Below are positions 41,725 to 51,751 of a DNA stretch of 64,000 nt, piece after piece. The position numbers were made by a program, and so were the translations under genes. Source of the DNA: Pseudomonas oryzihabitans (GTDB lineage: Bacteria > Pseudomonadota > Gammaproteobacteria > Pseudomonadales > Pseudomonadaceae); NCBI RefSeq assembly GCF_014522265.1, contig NZ_CP017024.1, positions 4,040,501-4,104,500 on the forward strand, given 5' to 3'. Position 1 is the stretch's first letter. Every line of letters begins with the position of its first letter. The notes under the pieces are model-generated. The model was given only the letters and a program-made list of their open reading frames with translations. It made no database searches and had not been told where the DNA came from.

Positions 41725-43314
41725 TTGATCTCCACCGCTAACATCACCATGCAGTTTGGCGCCAAGCCGCTGTTCGAGAACGTGTCCGTCAAATTCGGCA
41801 ACGGCCATCGCTATGGCCTGATCGGCGCCAACGGTTGCGGCAAGTCCACCTTCATGAAGATTCTCGGGGGCGATCTCGAGCCCACCGGCGGGCAGGTGAT
41901 GCTCGAACCCAACGTGCGCCTGGGCAAGCTGCGCCAGGACCAGTTCGCCTACGAGGACTGCACGGTCATCGACACCGTGATCATGGGCCACGCCGAGCTG
42001 GCCAAGGTCAAGGCTGAGCGCGACCGCATCTACTCCCTGCCGGAAATGAGCGAAGACGACGGCATGGCCGTGGCCGAGCTTGAGGTGCAGTTCGCCGAAT
42101 ACGACGGCTACACCGCCGAAGCGCGGGCGGGCGAGCTGCTGCTCGGCCTGGGCATCCCCCAGGACCAGCACTTCGGCCCCATGAGCGCCGTCGCCCCCGG
42201 CTGGAAGCTGCGGGTGTTGCTGGCCCAGGCACTGTTTTCCGATCCGGAACTGCTGCTGCTCGACGAACCGACCAACCACCTGGACATCAACACCATCCGC
42301 TGGCTGGAAGGCATCCTGGTCGCGCGCAACAGCACCATGATCATCATCTCCCACGACCGCCACTTCCTGAACAGCGTCTGCACCCACATGGCCGACCTGG
42401 ATTACGGCGAACTGCGTCTGTTCCCGGGCAACTACGACGAGTACATGACCGCCGCCACCCAGGCACGCGAGCGCCTGCTGTCGGACAATGCCAAGAAGAA
42501 GGCCCAGATCGCCGAACTGCAGCAATTCGTCAGCCGCTTTTCGGCCAACGCCTCCAAGGCCAAGCAGGCCACCAGCCGGGCGCGCCAGATCGACAAGATC
42601 CAGCTGGACGAGGTCAAGCCGTCCAGCCGCGTCAGCCCCTTCATCCGCTTCGAGCAGAACAAGAAGCTGCACCGCCAGGCGGTGACCCTGGAAAACGTCA
42701 CCCAGGGCTTCGACGGCACCCCGCTGTTCAAGCGTCTGGGTCTGCAGATCGAAGCCGGCGAGCGGGTCGCCATCATCGGCCCCAACGGCATTGGCAAGAC
42801 CACCCTGCTGCGCACCCTGGTGGGCGAGATGGCTCCTCAGAGCGGTGAAGTGAAGTGGACCGACAGCGCTGATGTCGGCTATTTCGCCCAAGACCATGCC
42901 GAGGACTTCGCTGACGATGCCACCCTGTTCGAGTGGATGGGCCAATGGACGCAGGGCGGCGAGCAGATGGTACGCGGCACCCTGGGTCGCATGCTGTTTT
43001 CCAGCGACGACATCCAGAAATCGATCAAGGTCATCTCCGGTGGTGAGCAGGGGCGCATGCTGTTCGGCAAGCTGATCCTGAAGAAGCCCAACGTGCTGGT
43101 GATGGACGAGCCCACCAACCACCTGGACATGGAATCCATCGAGGCGCTGAACCTGGCGCTGGAAAACTATCCGGGCACCCTGATCTTCGTCAGCCACGAC
43201 CGCGAATTCGTCTCGTCCCTGGCGACCCGCATCCTCGACATGAGCGAGACCGGCGTGGTCGATTTCAGCGGCAGCTACGACGACTACCTGCGCAGCCAGG
43301 GCATCAACGGCTGA
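41725..43314 (+). CDS. ybiT: ABC-F ATPase YbiT
   Basis: A 529-residue ABC-F protein (two ABC domains, no membrane part) acting on ribosomes. Walker [10 protein letters not shown] (about 34-42) and GPNGIGKTT (second half), signatures and Walker [13 protein letters not shown] and [12 protein letters not shown], and a linker rich in Lys/Arg ([31 protein letters not shown]) typical of the P-site tRNA interaction motif. The start is a TTG ([12 protein letters not shown], as in homologues), with AGGT upstream. Housekeeping translation factor rather than an antibiotic-resistance type. Confidence 0.92.
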   Translation: MISTANITMQFGAKPLFENVSVKFGNGHRYGLIGANGCGKSTFMKILGGDLEPTGGQVMLEPNVRLGKLRQDQFAYEDCTVIDTVIMGHAELAKVKAERDRIYSLPEMSEDDGMAVAELEVQFAEYDGYTAEARAGELLLGLGIPQDQHFGPMSAVAPGWKLRVLLAQALFSDPELLLLDEPTNHLDINTIRWLEGILVARNSTMIIISHDRHFLNSVCTHMADLDYGELRLFPGNYDEYMTAATQARERLLSDNAKKKAQIAELQQFVSRFSANASKAKQATSRARQIDKIQLDEVKPSSRVSPFIRFEQNKKLHRQAVTLENVTQGFDGTPLFKRLGLQIEAGERVAIIGPNGIGKTTLLRTLVGEMAPQSGEVKWTDSADVGYFAQDHAEDFADDATLFEWMGQWTQGGEQMVRGTLGRMLFSSDDIQKSIKVISGGEQGRMLFGKLILKKPNVLVMDEPTNHLDMESIEALNLALENYPGTLIFVSHDREFVSSLATRILDMSETGVVDFSGSYDDYLRSQGING

Positions 43315-43322
43315 CCTCAGGG

Positions 43323-43356
43323 TTCGTGTAGTGGGTCGCGCCACCCACTACACGAA
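43323..43356. terminator. Perfect 14-bp stem downstream of ybiT
   Basis: TTCGTGTAGTGGGT (43323-43336) and ACCCACTACACGAA (43343-43356) pair without mismatch around the six-base loop CGCGCC. It starts nine bases after the ybiT stop and probably ends its transcript, although only CAAAATA follows rather than a T-tract. A related string, GTAGTGAGTCGCG, occurs near 53815. Confidence 0.6.
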
Positions 43357-43769
43357 CAAAATAGATGGTGCCCTAAGCAGTTACCCTAGGTATCATTTCG
43401 CACCGAAACGGGTACTCGACCAGGATCGCCGCGATCATCACCTATCGTTTGCGCCGGGAGACCAGGGGTCTCCTGCCACGTCTCGTAACACGTAGCGCCC
43501 CCTTCCGGCACGCTCGACGGGTTCCCTGTCGCATCCTGATCGCCCCTCCTGGCACCGGCCTCCGCCGGCCTGCCAGGACGCTTGGCCCCCACTCAATAAA
43601 TCAGAACATTGCCGGACGGCTGCTGTCGCAACTGACTGCCATGCCCTACCGGTTGCCCACCCCTGCCTGTCCGTTCGCGGCCAGCTCGGGGTTGCCCAAC
43701 TCGAGGTCGGGCTCCGACGCCCGCTCTCCCTCAGGTGTAAAGCGAGACACTGTCTCAGGAGTACGATGA
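43357..43769. other. mqo upstream region
   Basis: About 410 bp with no supported gene between the ybiT hairpin and mqo. It should hold the mqo promoter. CAGGAG lies about nine bases ahead of the mqo ATG at the right end. Confidence 0.45.
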
Positions 43770-45266
43770 ATGCACAGTGGTAACGAAGAGTCGGATTTCG
43801 TTTTCGTCGGCGCGGGAATCATGAGCGCGACCCTGGCGGTCATGCTCAAGGAGCTGGAGCCCACGAGTACCGTCGAGGTACTCGAACTGCTCGACGTAGG
43901 CGCGGCGGAGAGTTCCAACCCCTGGAACAACGCCGGAACCGGCCATGCGGCCCTCTGCGAGTTGAACTACACGCCCGAAAAGGCGGACGGCAGCATCGAC
44001 GTCACCAAGGCCCTCAGCATCAACGGCATGTTCGAGGCCTCCAGGCAGTTCTGGTCCTACCTGGTCGAGGAAGGCCACTTCGGTTCGCCGCGCGCCTTCA
44101 TCAGCCCGGTGCCGCACATGTCCTTCGTGCATGGCGCCAAGGACATCGCCTTCCTGCGCAAGCGCTATGAAGCCCTCAAGGACCACGCCTGCTTCGACGG
44201 CATGGAGTATTCCGAGGATCACGCCAAGCTGCGCGAGTGGATGCCGCTGGTGATGGAAGGCCGACCGGCCACCGAAGCCGTGGCGGCGACCCATGTGGCC
44301 GGGGGGACCGATGTCAACTTCGGCGCCCTGACCATGAGCCTGCTGGGCCACCTGCAGACCCGCCCCGGCACCCAGGTCCGTTACAACCAGAAGGTGGTGG
44401 ACCTGACCCGCGAGGCCGACCAGCGCTGGCGCCTGACCATCGAGGACAGTCGTTCGGGTGCCACCCGGACGCTGATCGCCAAGTTCGTCTTTCTCGGCGC
44501 CGGGGGCGCGGCCCTGCCGCTGCTGCAGAAGTCGGGCATCCCCGAAGGCGCTGGCTATGGCGGTTTCCCGGTAAGCGGCCAGTGGCTGCGCTGCGACGAT
44601 CCGCACATCGTCGAGCGCCACCAGGCCAAGGTCTACGGCCTGGCCGGGGTCAATTCGCCGCCGATGTCGGTCCCGCACCTGGACACCCGGGTGGTGGATG
44701 GCAAGAAGTCGCTGCTGTTCGGACCCTTTGCCGGCTTCACCACCAAGTTCCTCAAACGCGGTTCCTTCCTCGACCTGCCCAAGTCGATCAAGTCGGGCAA
44801 CATCGGCCCCATGCTCGCCGTGGCGCGGGACAACATGCCGCTGACCCGCTACCTGGTCGGCCAGGTGCTGCAGTCATTCGACCAGCGCGTCGAGGAATTG
44901 CGTGCGTTCTACCCCGCCGTGCGCAAGCAGGACTGGCGCCTGGAAGTGGCCGGCCAGCGGGTGCAGATCATCAAGAAGGATCCGCAGAAAGGCGGTGTCC
45001 TGCAGTTCGGTACCGAGATCGTCGCCTCCGGCGACGGCACCATCGCCGCCCTGCTGGGCGCCTCCCCGGGCGCTTCCACCTCGGTGTCCATCATGCTGAC
45101 CCTGGTCGAGCGCTGCTTCCCCAGCCGTTATCAGAGCGCAGAGTGGCAGGCGAAGCTGCGCACCATGTTCCCGGCCTTCGGCCACAAGCTCGCGGAAGAA
45201 CCGGAGCTGCTGCGCGAAGTGCGCGAACGCACCACACGGGTGCTGCAACTCGACCAGCCGGCGTGA
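43770..45266 (+). CDS. mqo: Malate:quinone oxidoreductase
   Basis: Membrane-associated FAD enzyme that oxidises malate to oxaloacetate and feeds the quinone pool. 498 residues with the FAD fold [16 protein letters not shown] at the N-terminus, [32 protein letters not shown], and [24 protein letters not shown] nine bases before ATG 43770 supports the start. Pseudomonads often carry two mqo genes; whether this is the main one cannot be told. Confidence 0.94.
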   Translation: MHSGNEESDFVFVGAGIMSATLAVMLKELEPTSTVEVLELLDVGAAESSNPWNNAGTGHAALCELNYTPEKADGSIDVTKALSINGMFEASRQFWSYLVEEGHFGSPRAFISPVPHMSFVHGAKDIAFLRKRYEALKDHACFDGMEYSEDHAKLREWMPLVMEGRPATEAVAATHVAGGTDVNFGALTMSLLGHLQTRPGTQVRYNQKVVDLTREADQRWRLTIEDSRSGATRTLIAKFVFLGAGGAALPLLQKSGIPEGAGYGGFPVSGQWLRCDDPHIVERHQAKVYGLAGVNSPPMSVPHLDTRVVDGKKSLLFGPFAGFTTKFLKRGSFLDLPKSIKSGNIGPMLAVARDNMPLTRYLVGQVLQSFDQRVEELRAFYPAVRKQDWRLEVAGQRVQIIKKDPQKGGVLQFGTEIVASGDGTIAALLGASPGASTSVSIMLTLVERCFPSRYQSAEWQAKLRTMFPAFGHKLAEEPELLREVRERTTRVLQLDQPA

Positions 45267-45276
45267 TGCCGCAGAT

Positions 45277-45312
45277 GCCGGACCGTTCACCCGGTCCGGC
45301 GTCTTCTTCCCC
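45277..45312 (+). terminator. Intrinsic terminator after mqo
   Basis: Stem GCCGGACCG/CGGTCCGGC (9 bp, loop TTCACC) followed by GTCTTCTTCC, starting ten bases after the mqo stop. Confidence 0.85.
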
Positions 45313-45408
45313 GCAAACCTGCTTCGAAGCTCCCTATCCCGTCCAATCGCCTCCTCCTCGCCCGGGAGAGGGCTGGGGTGAGGGAGTCTTTATCCGCCAG
45401 GCTTCCGC

Positions 45409-47202
45409 CTAATCCCCCAGCGCCACGCCTTCCCGCCGCGGATCGGCACCCCCCTGCCAGCCAGATCCGACCCGGCGAATGACCTGGATGCCGCTGGTCA
45501 TCTCGTCCTCGCGCACCTGATGCCCACGCTGCTCCAGCGCCTGGCGCAGGGCCGGGGTGGTCTCGCCGCGCTCCAGCTCGGTGGGGCCGTTGCGGCTGCC
45601 GAAATTCGGCAGGCCCGCCGCCGCCTGGGGATCCAGCTGCCAGTCCAGCAGGCCGACCAGGGTCTTGACCACATAGCCGGCGATCTGCGAACCGCCCGGC
45701 GAGCCCAGCGCGGCCAGCAGCTCACCGCTCTGGCGATCGAATACCAGAGTCGGCGACATGGTCGAGCGCGGTCGCTTGCCCGGCTCCACCCGATTGGCCA
45801 CCGGCAGGCCCTTCTCCTGCGGCACGAAGGAAAAGTCCGTCAGCTGATTGTTGAGCATGAAACCCTTCACCATCAGATGGGAGCCGAAGTAGCTCTCCAC
45901 CGTGGTGGTCATGGACAGGGCGCCGCCCCAGGCATCCGCGGCCACCACCTGGGAGGTAGAGATGCGCAGCGGCGAGCGATCCGGCGCCCAGGCCAGGGTC
46001 GGTCCGGGCGGAACACCCGGCGCGGCCTTGCCCAGGCTGCGCTCACCAACCTGCTGGGCGCGACTGGCCAGATAGCCCGGATCGAGCAGGCCCTTGACAT
46101 TGACCGGCACCAGCTCCGGATCAGCCACGTACTGGGCACGATCGGCATAGGCCAGGCGCTCGGCCTCGGCGATCAGATGCACGGCTTCGGGACGCGGCTC
46201 CTGGCCCGCCGGCAGCGCGGTCGGCACCGGCCGCAGCGGCGCCAGGGCCCAGGCCGGATCACGGGCTTCCAGGGCCTGGAGGATGCCCAGGGTCTGGGCC
46301 ACGGTGATGCCGCCGGCGGGCGGTGGCATGCCGCAGACACGCCAGCGCTGGTAGTCGGTGCACAGTGGCGTACGGGTCCTGGCACGATAGCCAGCCAGAT
46401 CCTGGAGACTCAGGCTGCCGGGATTGGGGCTTTGCTGCACCGCCGTGGCGATGGCCTTGGCCAGGTCGCCACGATAGAGCGCCGCGGCGCCTTCCCGGGC
46501 GATCAGCGCCAGGGTCTCGGCCAACTCGGGGTTGCGCAGCCGGGTACCCACCGGCTTCACCTGGCCCTGGGCATCCAGGTACAGCGCGGCCATGCCGGGC
46601 GACTGCTTGAGGAAGGGATCGTGCACAAGCTGGTTATGCAGTCGCGGCGACAACGGGAAACCCTCGCGGGCCAGGCGGATGGCCGGCTCGAACAGCACCT
46701 GCCAGGCCAGCTTGCCGTGGTCGCGATGCGCCAGCTCCAAGGCGCGCAACACCCCGGGCACCCCAACCGAACGGCCGCCGATACGCGCCTCCTCGAAGGC
46801 CATGGGGCTGCCATCCGCATGCAGGAAGAGCCTTTCCGTGGCGCCCGCCGGCGCGGTCTCGCGACCATCGTAGGCCTGGACCTTGCGACCGTCCCAGTAG
46901 AGCAGGAAGGCGCCGCCGCCGATTCCCGAGGATTGCGGCTCGACGAGGGTCAGGACCGCCTGCATGGCGATGGCGGCATCGATGGCCGAGCCACCCTGGC
47001 GCAGGATCTCCCGCCCTGCCTCGGCGGCCAGGGGGTTGGCCGCCGCCGCCATCTGCCCGGTGGCTGCGCTGGCCGTCAACCCAGGGCGGTAACCGGAACC
47101 GGCCTCGGGAGCCGTGGGCAAGGAGGTCTCGCGACTCTGGCTACAGGCCGCGAGAGTCAGGGACAGGAAGAGAGGCGTAAGGATCGACAAGGGGGTTCGC
47201 AA
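45409..47202 (-). CDS. ggt: Gamma-glutamyltransferase
   Basis: A 597-residue Ntn hydrolase that autocleaves and moves or hydrolyses gamma-glutamyl groups of glutathione. Lipoprotein-like signal (LTLAACSQS, Cys near 20) places it in the periplasm. The catalytic Thr is in ALSMTTTVESYFGS; the glycine-rich GGSQIAG and MSPTLVFDRQSG belong to the small subunit. I use TTG 47202, which has AGGAG seven bases upstream; an earlier TTG at 47220 has none. Confidence 0.9.
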   Translation of the reverse strand: MRTPLSILTPLFLSLTLAACSQSRETSLPTAPEAGSGYRPGLTASAATGQMAAAANPLAAEAGREILRQGGSAIDAAIAMQAVLTLVEPQSSGIGGGAFLLYWDGRKVQAYDGRETAPAGATERLFLHADGSPMAFEEARIGGRSVGVPGVLRALELAHRDHGKLAWQVLFEPAIRLAREGFPLSPRLHNQLVHDPFLKQSPGMAALYLDAQGQVKPVGTRLRNPELAETLALIAREGAAALYRGDLAKAIATAVQQSPNPGSLSLQDLAGYRARTRTPLCTDYQRWRVCGMPPPAGGITVAQTLGILQALEARDPAWALAPLRPVPTALPAGQEPRPEAVHLIAEAERLAYADRAQYVADPELVPVNVKGLLDPGYLASRAQQVGERSLGKAAPGVPPGPTLAWAPDRSPLRISTSQVVAADAWGGALSMTTTVESYFGSHLMVKGFMLNNQLTDFSFVPQEKGLPVANRVEPGKRPRSTMSPTLVFDRQSGELLAALGSPGGSQIAGYVVKTLVGLLDWQLDPQAAAGLPNFGSRNGPTELERGETTPALRQALEQRGHQVREDEMTSGIQVIRRVGSGWQGGADPRREGVALGD

Positions 47203-47279
47203 CGTGGGGCTCCTGGGCAACGGGGGCTTTCGCCCGCCAAGCCTAGCCCATCAGCTGCACCCATGCCGCCTGGCTGATC

Positions 47280-47780
47280 TCAGAGCGGCAGGTGACGATG
47301 TAGAAAGCCGCCGCAGAGCACATCCAGCCAGAGCAGCTGGTGCAGGGCGACGATGGCGAAGAACACCAGCCGAAAGCTCAGCTTGACCGTCTTGTGGCGG
47401 AATCGCTGCTGGGCGATCAGGGCGCCCGGCCAGCCGCCGAGCAGTTCGCCCAGGTGCAGCATGCGCTCCGACACGCGCCAGCCCTTGTCGCGGGCGCGCT
47501 GCTTGTCGTGCTTGTAGAGCAGGTAGGTGACGATGCTCGCGATCAGATAGAGCGGCAACGGCCAGAGCACCCCGCGGCCGAAGGCCAGGGACAGCATGCC
47601 GACCAGGGGCAGGATGAATACCGCGATCTGCAACAGCGCCAGCATGTCCTGGCGGGCGATGGCCGCGCGTTGCTGGTAGGGCGTCAGCGACCCTGCCCGC
47701 TTGGCGGCCTTGGGGGACGCGTTCTGCGTAGACGCACGAGCCGGCTTGCGCCGGCTCTGCTGTTCCTGCTCGGGTTTCAC
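47280..47780 (-). CDS. DUF1294 membrane protein
   Basis: A 166-residue protein with a basic N-terminal tail (about 1-40), membrane helices (about 49-88, 137-155) and the DUF1294 hallmark [19 protein letters not shown]. Function unknown; fused cold-shock-domain versions exist elsewhere but this copy has none. GTG 47780 overlaps the uppP stop by three bases, so it is translated with uppP. Confidence 0.82.
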   Translation of the reverse strand: MKPEQEQQSRRKPARASTQNASPKAAKRAGSLTPYQQRAAIARQDMLALLQIAVFILPLVGMLSLAFGRGVLWPLPLYLIASIVTYLLYKHDKQRARDKGWRVSERMLHLGELLGGWPGALIAQQRFRHKTVKLSFRLVFFAIVALHQLLWLDVLCGGFLHRHLPL

Positions 47781-48613
47781 CCGGCCGCCTTGGCCGCGTG
47801 CCAGTCGATCCAGCCGAATTGCCAGGTAGCCAGGATCAGCAGTCCGAAGACGATGCGGTACCAGCCGAAGACCACATAGCTGTGGTTGCCGATGAATTTC
47901 AGCAGCGCCTTCACCGCCAGCATGGCGAAGATGAAGGAGGTGACGAAGCCGACCGCGAAGATCATCGCATCGCTGGGAACGAACATGTGGCGGTACTTGT
48001 AGACCGAGTAGACGGTCGCACCCACCATGGTCGGCATGGCCAGGAAGAAGGAGAACTCGGTGGCCGCCTTGCGCGACAGGCCGAACAGCAGGCCGCCGAT
48101 GATGGTGGAACCGGAGCGCGAGGTGCCCGGAATCATCGCCAGGCACTGGGCGCAGCCGACCTTGAGGGCGTCATGCCAGCGCATGTCGTCCACCTCCTCC
48201 ACGCGAATGCGATGGGTACGCTTTTCCGCCCAGATCATGATCACGCCGCCGATCACCAGGGCGAAGGCCACGGTGATTGGGTTGAACAGGTATTCGTGGA
48301 TCAGATCACCAAGGATCACGCCCAGCACCGCAGCGGGCAGGAAGGCGACGATCAGATTGCCGGTGAAGCGCTGCGCATAGGACTTGCGCGGCAGGTCGGT
48401 GACGATCTCGAAGACCTTGAAGCGGTACTCCCAGACCACGGCCAGGATGGCCGCCAACTGAATCACGATGTTGAAGGCAATGACGGTATCGCCGCGAAAG
48501 CCGATCAGATCCGCCACCACGATCTGGTGGCCGGTACTGGAAACCGGCAGAAACTCGGTGATGCCCTCGACGATCCCCAGAATCAGCGCCTGCAAGGCAC
48601 TCCATAGGTCCAT
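47777..48613 (-). CDS. uppP: Undecaprenyl-diphosphatase UppP/BacA
   Basis: An integral membrane phosphatase (278 residues) recycling the undecaprenyl carrier for peptidoglycan synthesis; overexpression confers bacitracin resistance. Both motifs are present: [14 protein letters not shown] (about 16-29) and [10 protein letters not shown] (about 175-184). ATG 48613 has GGAG seven bases upstream. A long structured leader lies before it. Confidence 0.94.
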   Translation of the reverse strand: MDLWSALQALILGIVEGITEFLPVSSTGHQIVVADLIGFRGDTVIAFNIVIQLAAILAVVWEYRFKVFEIVTDLPRKSYAQRFTGNLIVAFLPAAVLGVILGDLIHEYLFNPITVAFALVIGGVIMIWAEKRTHRIRVEEVDDMRWHDALKVGCAQCLAMIPGTSRSGSTIIGGLLFGLSRKAATEFSFFLAMPTMVGATVYSVYKYRHMFVPSDAMIFAVGFVTSFIFAMLAVKALLKFIGNHSYVVFGWYRIVFGLLILATWQFGWIDWHAAKAAG

Positions 48614-48648
48614 GGTATTACTCCATCCAAGTGAAACATTTGCAGGTA

Positions 48649-48760
48649 GCCGGAGCTGCAGGCTCCGGCGGCAACGGGGTTCGAACCGTGACGCTCCGCA
48701 GGGCATGGCCCTTCGCGGTACCCAAGACAGCATGTGCTGAAGTCAGCGCCCGGCACCTTA
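48649..48760 (-). promoter_or_regulatory. Structured leader/intergenic region between uppP and pnuC
   Basis: Several compact dyads lie in 110 bp: GCCGGAGC/GCTCCGGC (48649-48669), a self-complementary GGTTCGAACC within ACGGGGTTCGAACCGT (about 48674-48689), CCGC-AGGGC/GCCCT-GCGG (48696-48718), and CAGCATGTGCTG (48728-48739). On the minus strand they precede uppP and could form a folded 5' leader. The TTCGAAC string looks like a tRNA T-loop but no tRNA fold is possible. Confidence 0.45.
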
Positions 48761-48808
48761 CCAGAGCGAGACCGGTTGAAGAGACCGATAGACGGCCATT
48801 AGGTGCCG

Positions 48809-48814
48809 TACAAT
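48809..48814 (+). promoter_or_regulatory. Possible pnuC -10 box
   Basis: TACAAT sits 30 bp ahead of the pnuC start. No good -35 was found at the right distance, so this is only a partial promoter. Confidence 0.3.
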
Positions 48815-48843
48815 GACAAATCCAATCTTTCCGGATGTGAAGC

Positions 48844-49443
48844 ATGTCGTTTCTGGAGTCCCTCACCACCCTGCTGGGCATGTCGCCCGTGGAGCTGCTG
48901 GCCGCCGTTCTCGGGGTGATCGCCGTCTGGCTGACGGTCCGCCAGAACATCTGGGCCTGGCCCATCGGGCTGGTGATGGTGGTGCTCTACGCCTGGATCT
49001 TCCTGGACGTGAAGCTGTATTCCGACATGCTGCTGCAGTGCATCTATGCAGTGCTGCAGCTCTATGGCTGGTGGCAATGGCTGAGGGGTGGCCAGCAGCA
49101 CCGGGGTCGGGTGGTCAGCTCCCTCGCGGCGAGGCCCCTGCTGACGGGTCTGGCCGTAGGTGCGCTGGGTAGTCTTGCCCTCGGCTATCTCATGGGCACC
49201 CATACCGACGCCGCCCTGCCCTGGCTGGATGCCGCGCTTACCGGTTTCAGCCTGGTCGCGCAGTTCTGGATGGCGCAGAAGCGGCTGCAATGCTGGATGC
49301 TGTGGTTCGTGCTGGACGTCATCTATGTGGCCCTCTTCTATTACAAGGGCCTCTACCCCACCGCGATCCTCTATGCGGTCTTTGTCGGCCTCGCCGCCTA
49401 TGGCTGGCTGGACTGGCGCCGCGCCCTGGCGACCGCACGATGA
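48844..49443 (+). CDS. pnuC: Nicotinamide riboside transporter PnuC
   Basis: A 199-residue seven-helix permease of the PnuC family: NIWAWPIGLVMVVLYAWIF with the substrate-binding WxxGL region and WxxW motifs (YGWWQWLRGG). Coupled to the NadR-like kinase next to it (ATGA overlap), it imports nicotinamide riboside, which phosphorylation traps. PnuC relatives can also carry thiamine, but the partner gene argues for NR here. Confidence 0.88.
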   Translation: MSFLESLTTLLGMSPVELLAAVLGVIAVWLTVRQNIWAWPIGLVMVVLYAWIFLDVKLYSDMLLQCIYAVLQLYGWWQWLRGGQQHRGRVVSSLAARPLLTGLAVGALGSLALGYLMGTHTDAALPWLDAALTGFSLVAQFWMAQKRLQCWMLWFVLDVIYVALFYYKGLYPTAILYAVFVGLAAYGWLDWRRALATAR

Positions 49444-49967
49444 AGGTGGTGGTGTTGACCGGCCCCGAATCGAGTGGCAAATCCTGGCTGGCGACGATCC
49501 TGAGCGAGAGATTCGGCGGTGTCCGGGTCGACGAGTACGTTCGCGAATACTGCGAGGCGCATGGCACCGACACCAGCCTGGCGGATGTGGAGCTCATCGC
49601 CCGCGAGCAATTGCGTCGCGAAGACCAGGCGCGGGCCAGTGCACCGGCCTTGCTGCTGCTGGATACCCATCTGCTGAGCAACCTGCTGTGGAGTCGCCTG
49701 CTGTTCGATGCCGCGCCCGCCTGGCTGGAACCGGCGCTGCTGGCACGCCGCTATGACCTGCATCTGCTGCTCGACCCGCGCGACGTCGCCTGGCAGGACG
49801 ACGGTCAGCGCTGCCAGCCGGAGCTCACCGAGCGCCTGGCATTCTTCGCCAACTGCCGGGACTGGCTGCGGACCCATGGCCAGCCGGTGCTGGAAATCGC
49901 CGGCGACTGGCCCGAGCGGCAAAGGGCCGCGCTGGCCGCGGTGAGCCGATTGCTGCACGAGTCTTGA
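49440..49967 (+). CDS. NadR-like nicotinamide riboside kinase (P-loop ATPase)
   Basis: A 175-residue P-loop protein equal to the C-terminal kinase domain of NadR, without its regulator or NMN adenylyltransferase domains. Walker A is GPESSGKS (about 8-15); VDEYVREYCEAHG and LLLDTHLLSNLLWS follow. It would phosphorylate the NR imported by PnuC. The start overlaps the pnuC stop. Confidence 0.85.
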   Translation: MKVVVLTGPESSGKSWLATILSERFGGVRVDEYVREYCEAHGTDTSLADVELIAREQLRREDQARASAPALLLLDTHLLSNLLWSRLLFDAAPAWLEPALLARRYDLHLLLDPRDVAWQDDGQRCQPELTERLAFFANCRDWLRTHGQPVLEIAGDWPERQRAALAAVSRLLHES

Positions 49968-50004
49968 CCCGTCGGTAGAATGACGTCCTACACCGGAGAA
50001 CGCC

Positions 50005-50559
50005 ATGCACGACGACGATGCCTCTTTCGCTGACTTCACCCGCGGGATCCGTCCGCTCAGGCAGGATCGCGCCGACACCGGCAAGTCACGCGCCGACCTG
50101 GGCCAGATCGCCCAGCGCCGGGCTGATGCGACCAGGACCTCGACCACGACCCGGGTGGATGGCCTGAGCGATGCCTTCGTCATTGATGTAGGCGCCGAAG
50201 ACGAACTCTACTGGGGCCGCGATGGTGTCCAGGACACCCAGCTGAAGCGCCTCAAGAGCGGCCAGATCCCCTTCGAGGGCAGCCTGGACCTGCACGGCAT
50301 GACCGTGGAAAGAGCCCGGGAGACCCTCTGGGACTTTCTTGCCGAGGCCACCCGCCTGGAAATCCGCTGCGTGCGCATCACCCATGGCAAGGCCGCGCGC
50401 GTCGATGGGCGTCGGCCGTTGATCAAGAGTCACGTCAACACCTGGTTGCGCCAGCACGCCCAGGTGCTGGGCTTCACCTCCTGCCTGCCCCGCCACGGCG
50501 GCACCGGCTCGCTTTATGTGTTGCTCAAGCGCACCATGCTCGAAGGTCGCGACGAGTGA
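50005..50559 (+). CDS. Smr (MutS2 C-terminal-like) domain protein
   Basis: A 184-residue protein with a charged N-terminal region and a C-terminal Smr domain (about 95-180): the LDLHGMTVERAR start motif, the HGK signature (about 132) and the GGTGSLYVLLKR end. Smr proteins are candidate nucleases acting on nucleic acids. It resembles E. coli SmrA/SmrB; on its own it does not define a pathway. Confidence 0.87.
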   Translation: MHDDDASFADFTRGIRPLRQDRADTGKSRADLGQIAQRRADATRTSTTTRVDGLSDAFVIDVGAEDELYWGRDGVQDTQLKRLKSGQIPFEGSLDLHGMTVERARETLWDFLAEATRLEIRCVRITHGKAARVDGRRPLIKSHVNTWLRQHAQVLGFTSCLPRHGGTGSLYVLLKRTMLEGRDE

Positions 50560-50622
50560 CTCCGCGACTCGGATGACGTCTCATCCGAGCGCCAACCTCC
50601 TTATCGACAAACAGGAACCCAA

Positions 50623-51171
50623 ATGTCTCTCGAACAGCACTACTCCTCGATCCTGACCGGACTCGGCGAAGACATCGGCCGGGAGGGGCTGGTGGACACG
50701 CCCAAGCGCGCGGCCAAGGCCATGCAGTACCTCTGCCGCGGCTATACCCAGACGCTGGAAGAGGTGGTGGGCGAGGCGCTCTTCACCTCGGACAACAGCG
50801 AGATGGTGCTGGTCAAGAACATCGAGCTTTACTCGCTGTGCGAGCACCACATGCTGCCCTTCATCGGCAAGGCCCACGTCGCCTACATGCCCAAGGGCAA
50901 GGTGCTGGGGCTGTCCAAGGTGGCACGCATCGTCGACATGTTCGCCCGCCGACTGCAGATCCAGGAAAACATGACCCGGCAGATCGCCGAAGCCATCGAG
51001 AAGGTCACCGGTGCGGCCGGTGTTGCGGTGGTCATCGAGGCGCAGCACATGTGCATGATGATGCGTGGCGTGGAGAAGCAGAATTCCTCCATGGTCACCT
51101 CGGTGATGCTTGGCCAGTTCCGCGCCAGCGATGCCACCCGCGCCGAATTCCTCAGCCTGATCAATCGCTGA
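50623..51171 (+). CDS. folE: GTP cyclohydrolase I
   Basis: A 182-residue FolE, converting GTP to dihydroneopterin triphosphate, first step in folate synthesis. The zinc site residues are visible: [10 protein letters not shown] (Cys/His, about 72-82) and the second Cys in [25 protein letters not shown] and RVRD-like regions fit. Pseudomonads often have several folE copies. It is followed 65 bp later by a small monooxygenase gene. Confidence 0.93.
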   Translation: MSLEQHYSSILTGLGEDIGREGLVDTPKRAAKAMQYLCRGYTQTLEEVVGEALFTSDNSEMVLVKNIELYSLCEHHMLPFIGKAHVAYMPKGKVLGLSKVARIVDMFARRLQIQENMTRQIAEAIEKVTGAAGVAVVIEAQHMCMMMRGVEKQNSSMVTSVMLGQFRASDATRAEFLSLINR

Positions 51172-51235
51172 GTCGGCCGCGACGTCCGCCAGCCCGGAGG
51201 GTCGAAGCCTGGAATCTCCAGGAGACCTGCACGCC

Positions 51236-51541
51236 ATGGCGGACGTCCACAGCCTTACCCTGTTCAGAGCCCAACCCGAACGTTCCCAGGCGCTGGGCGC
51301 CCACCTGCTGGATCTGGCCGCGGTGGCAGTGCACGACGAGGGGTGCCTGGATTATCGGGTATTCCAAGGTAGCGAGGACAATGACGTCTGGGTGGTCCAG
51401 GCCCGCTGGATCTCGGTCGCCGCCCAGGACGACCACTTCAACCAGCCACACACCCTCGCCTTCCTCGACGAGCTGCCCAAGCTGGCGGACGAGGTGGATC
51501 TGTATCCGCTGGCGCCCAAAAAGCCTTCGGCTGAGCTTTGA
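51236..51541 (+). CDS. ABM-domain putative quinol monooxygenase
   Basis: A 101-residue dimeric alpha/beta-barrel protein (antibiotic biosynthesis monooxygenase fold): HDEGCLDYRVFQGSEDNDVWVVQARW and HFNQPHTLAFLDEL. Members act on quinols or are detoxifying; the substrate here is unknown. It follows folE closely on the same strand, an arrangement I recall in P. aeruginosa. Confidence 0.75.
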   Translation: MADVHSLTLFRAQPERSQALGAHLLDLAAVAVHDEGCLDYRVFQGSEDNDVWVVQARWISVAAQDDHFNQPHTLAFLDELPKLADEVDLYPLAPKKPSAEL

Positions 51542-51632
51542 CGCCAGGCTGCCTGGGTTGCGATGAAGCGTAGAGTGGGCCGAGACGGCTCCCTCGTCGA
51601 AGTCCAACGGGACCGACGCAGAGGCAGGAGCT

Positions 51633-51659
51633 GTTGGGCTTCGCTGCGCTCAGCCCAAC
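51633..51659. repeat. Extragenic palindrome (GTTGGGCT/AGCCCAAC)
   Basis: An 8-bp stem with an 11-base loop, followed by CTACG. The string GTTGGGCTTCGCTGCGCTCA is a common dispersed extragenic element in Pseudomonas. It lies just left of the IS110 element. Confidence 0.6.
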
Positions 51660-51751
51660 CTACGACTTGATTGACCTTTTACGGCCATGGCGATCTGCAG
51701 ACGCGGCCGGTCCCGCAAAGGTACCACCGTCGTAGATACCGTCTTCGCCCC

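Noticed and set aside
41352..41741. 129-codon plus-strand frame ahead of ybiT
   Set aside because: Overlaps the ybiT start, lacks a ribosome-binding site and looks like random translation.
43386..43592. 68-codon minus-strand frame and 106-codon plus-strand frame between ybiT and mqo
   Set aside because: No ribosome-binding site, no family and atypical composition.
45348..45395. GC-rich CCCGGGAGAGGGCTGGGGTGAGGG-like segment between mqo and ggt
   Set aside because: Resembles a common extragenic repeat motif but only one arm is clear, so not listed as a feature.
48673..48690. GGTTCGAACC resembling a tRNA T-loop
   Set aside because: No acceptor, D or anticodon arm can be built on either strand.
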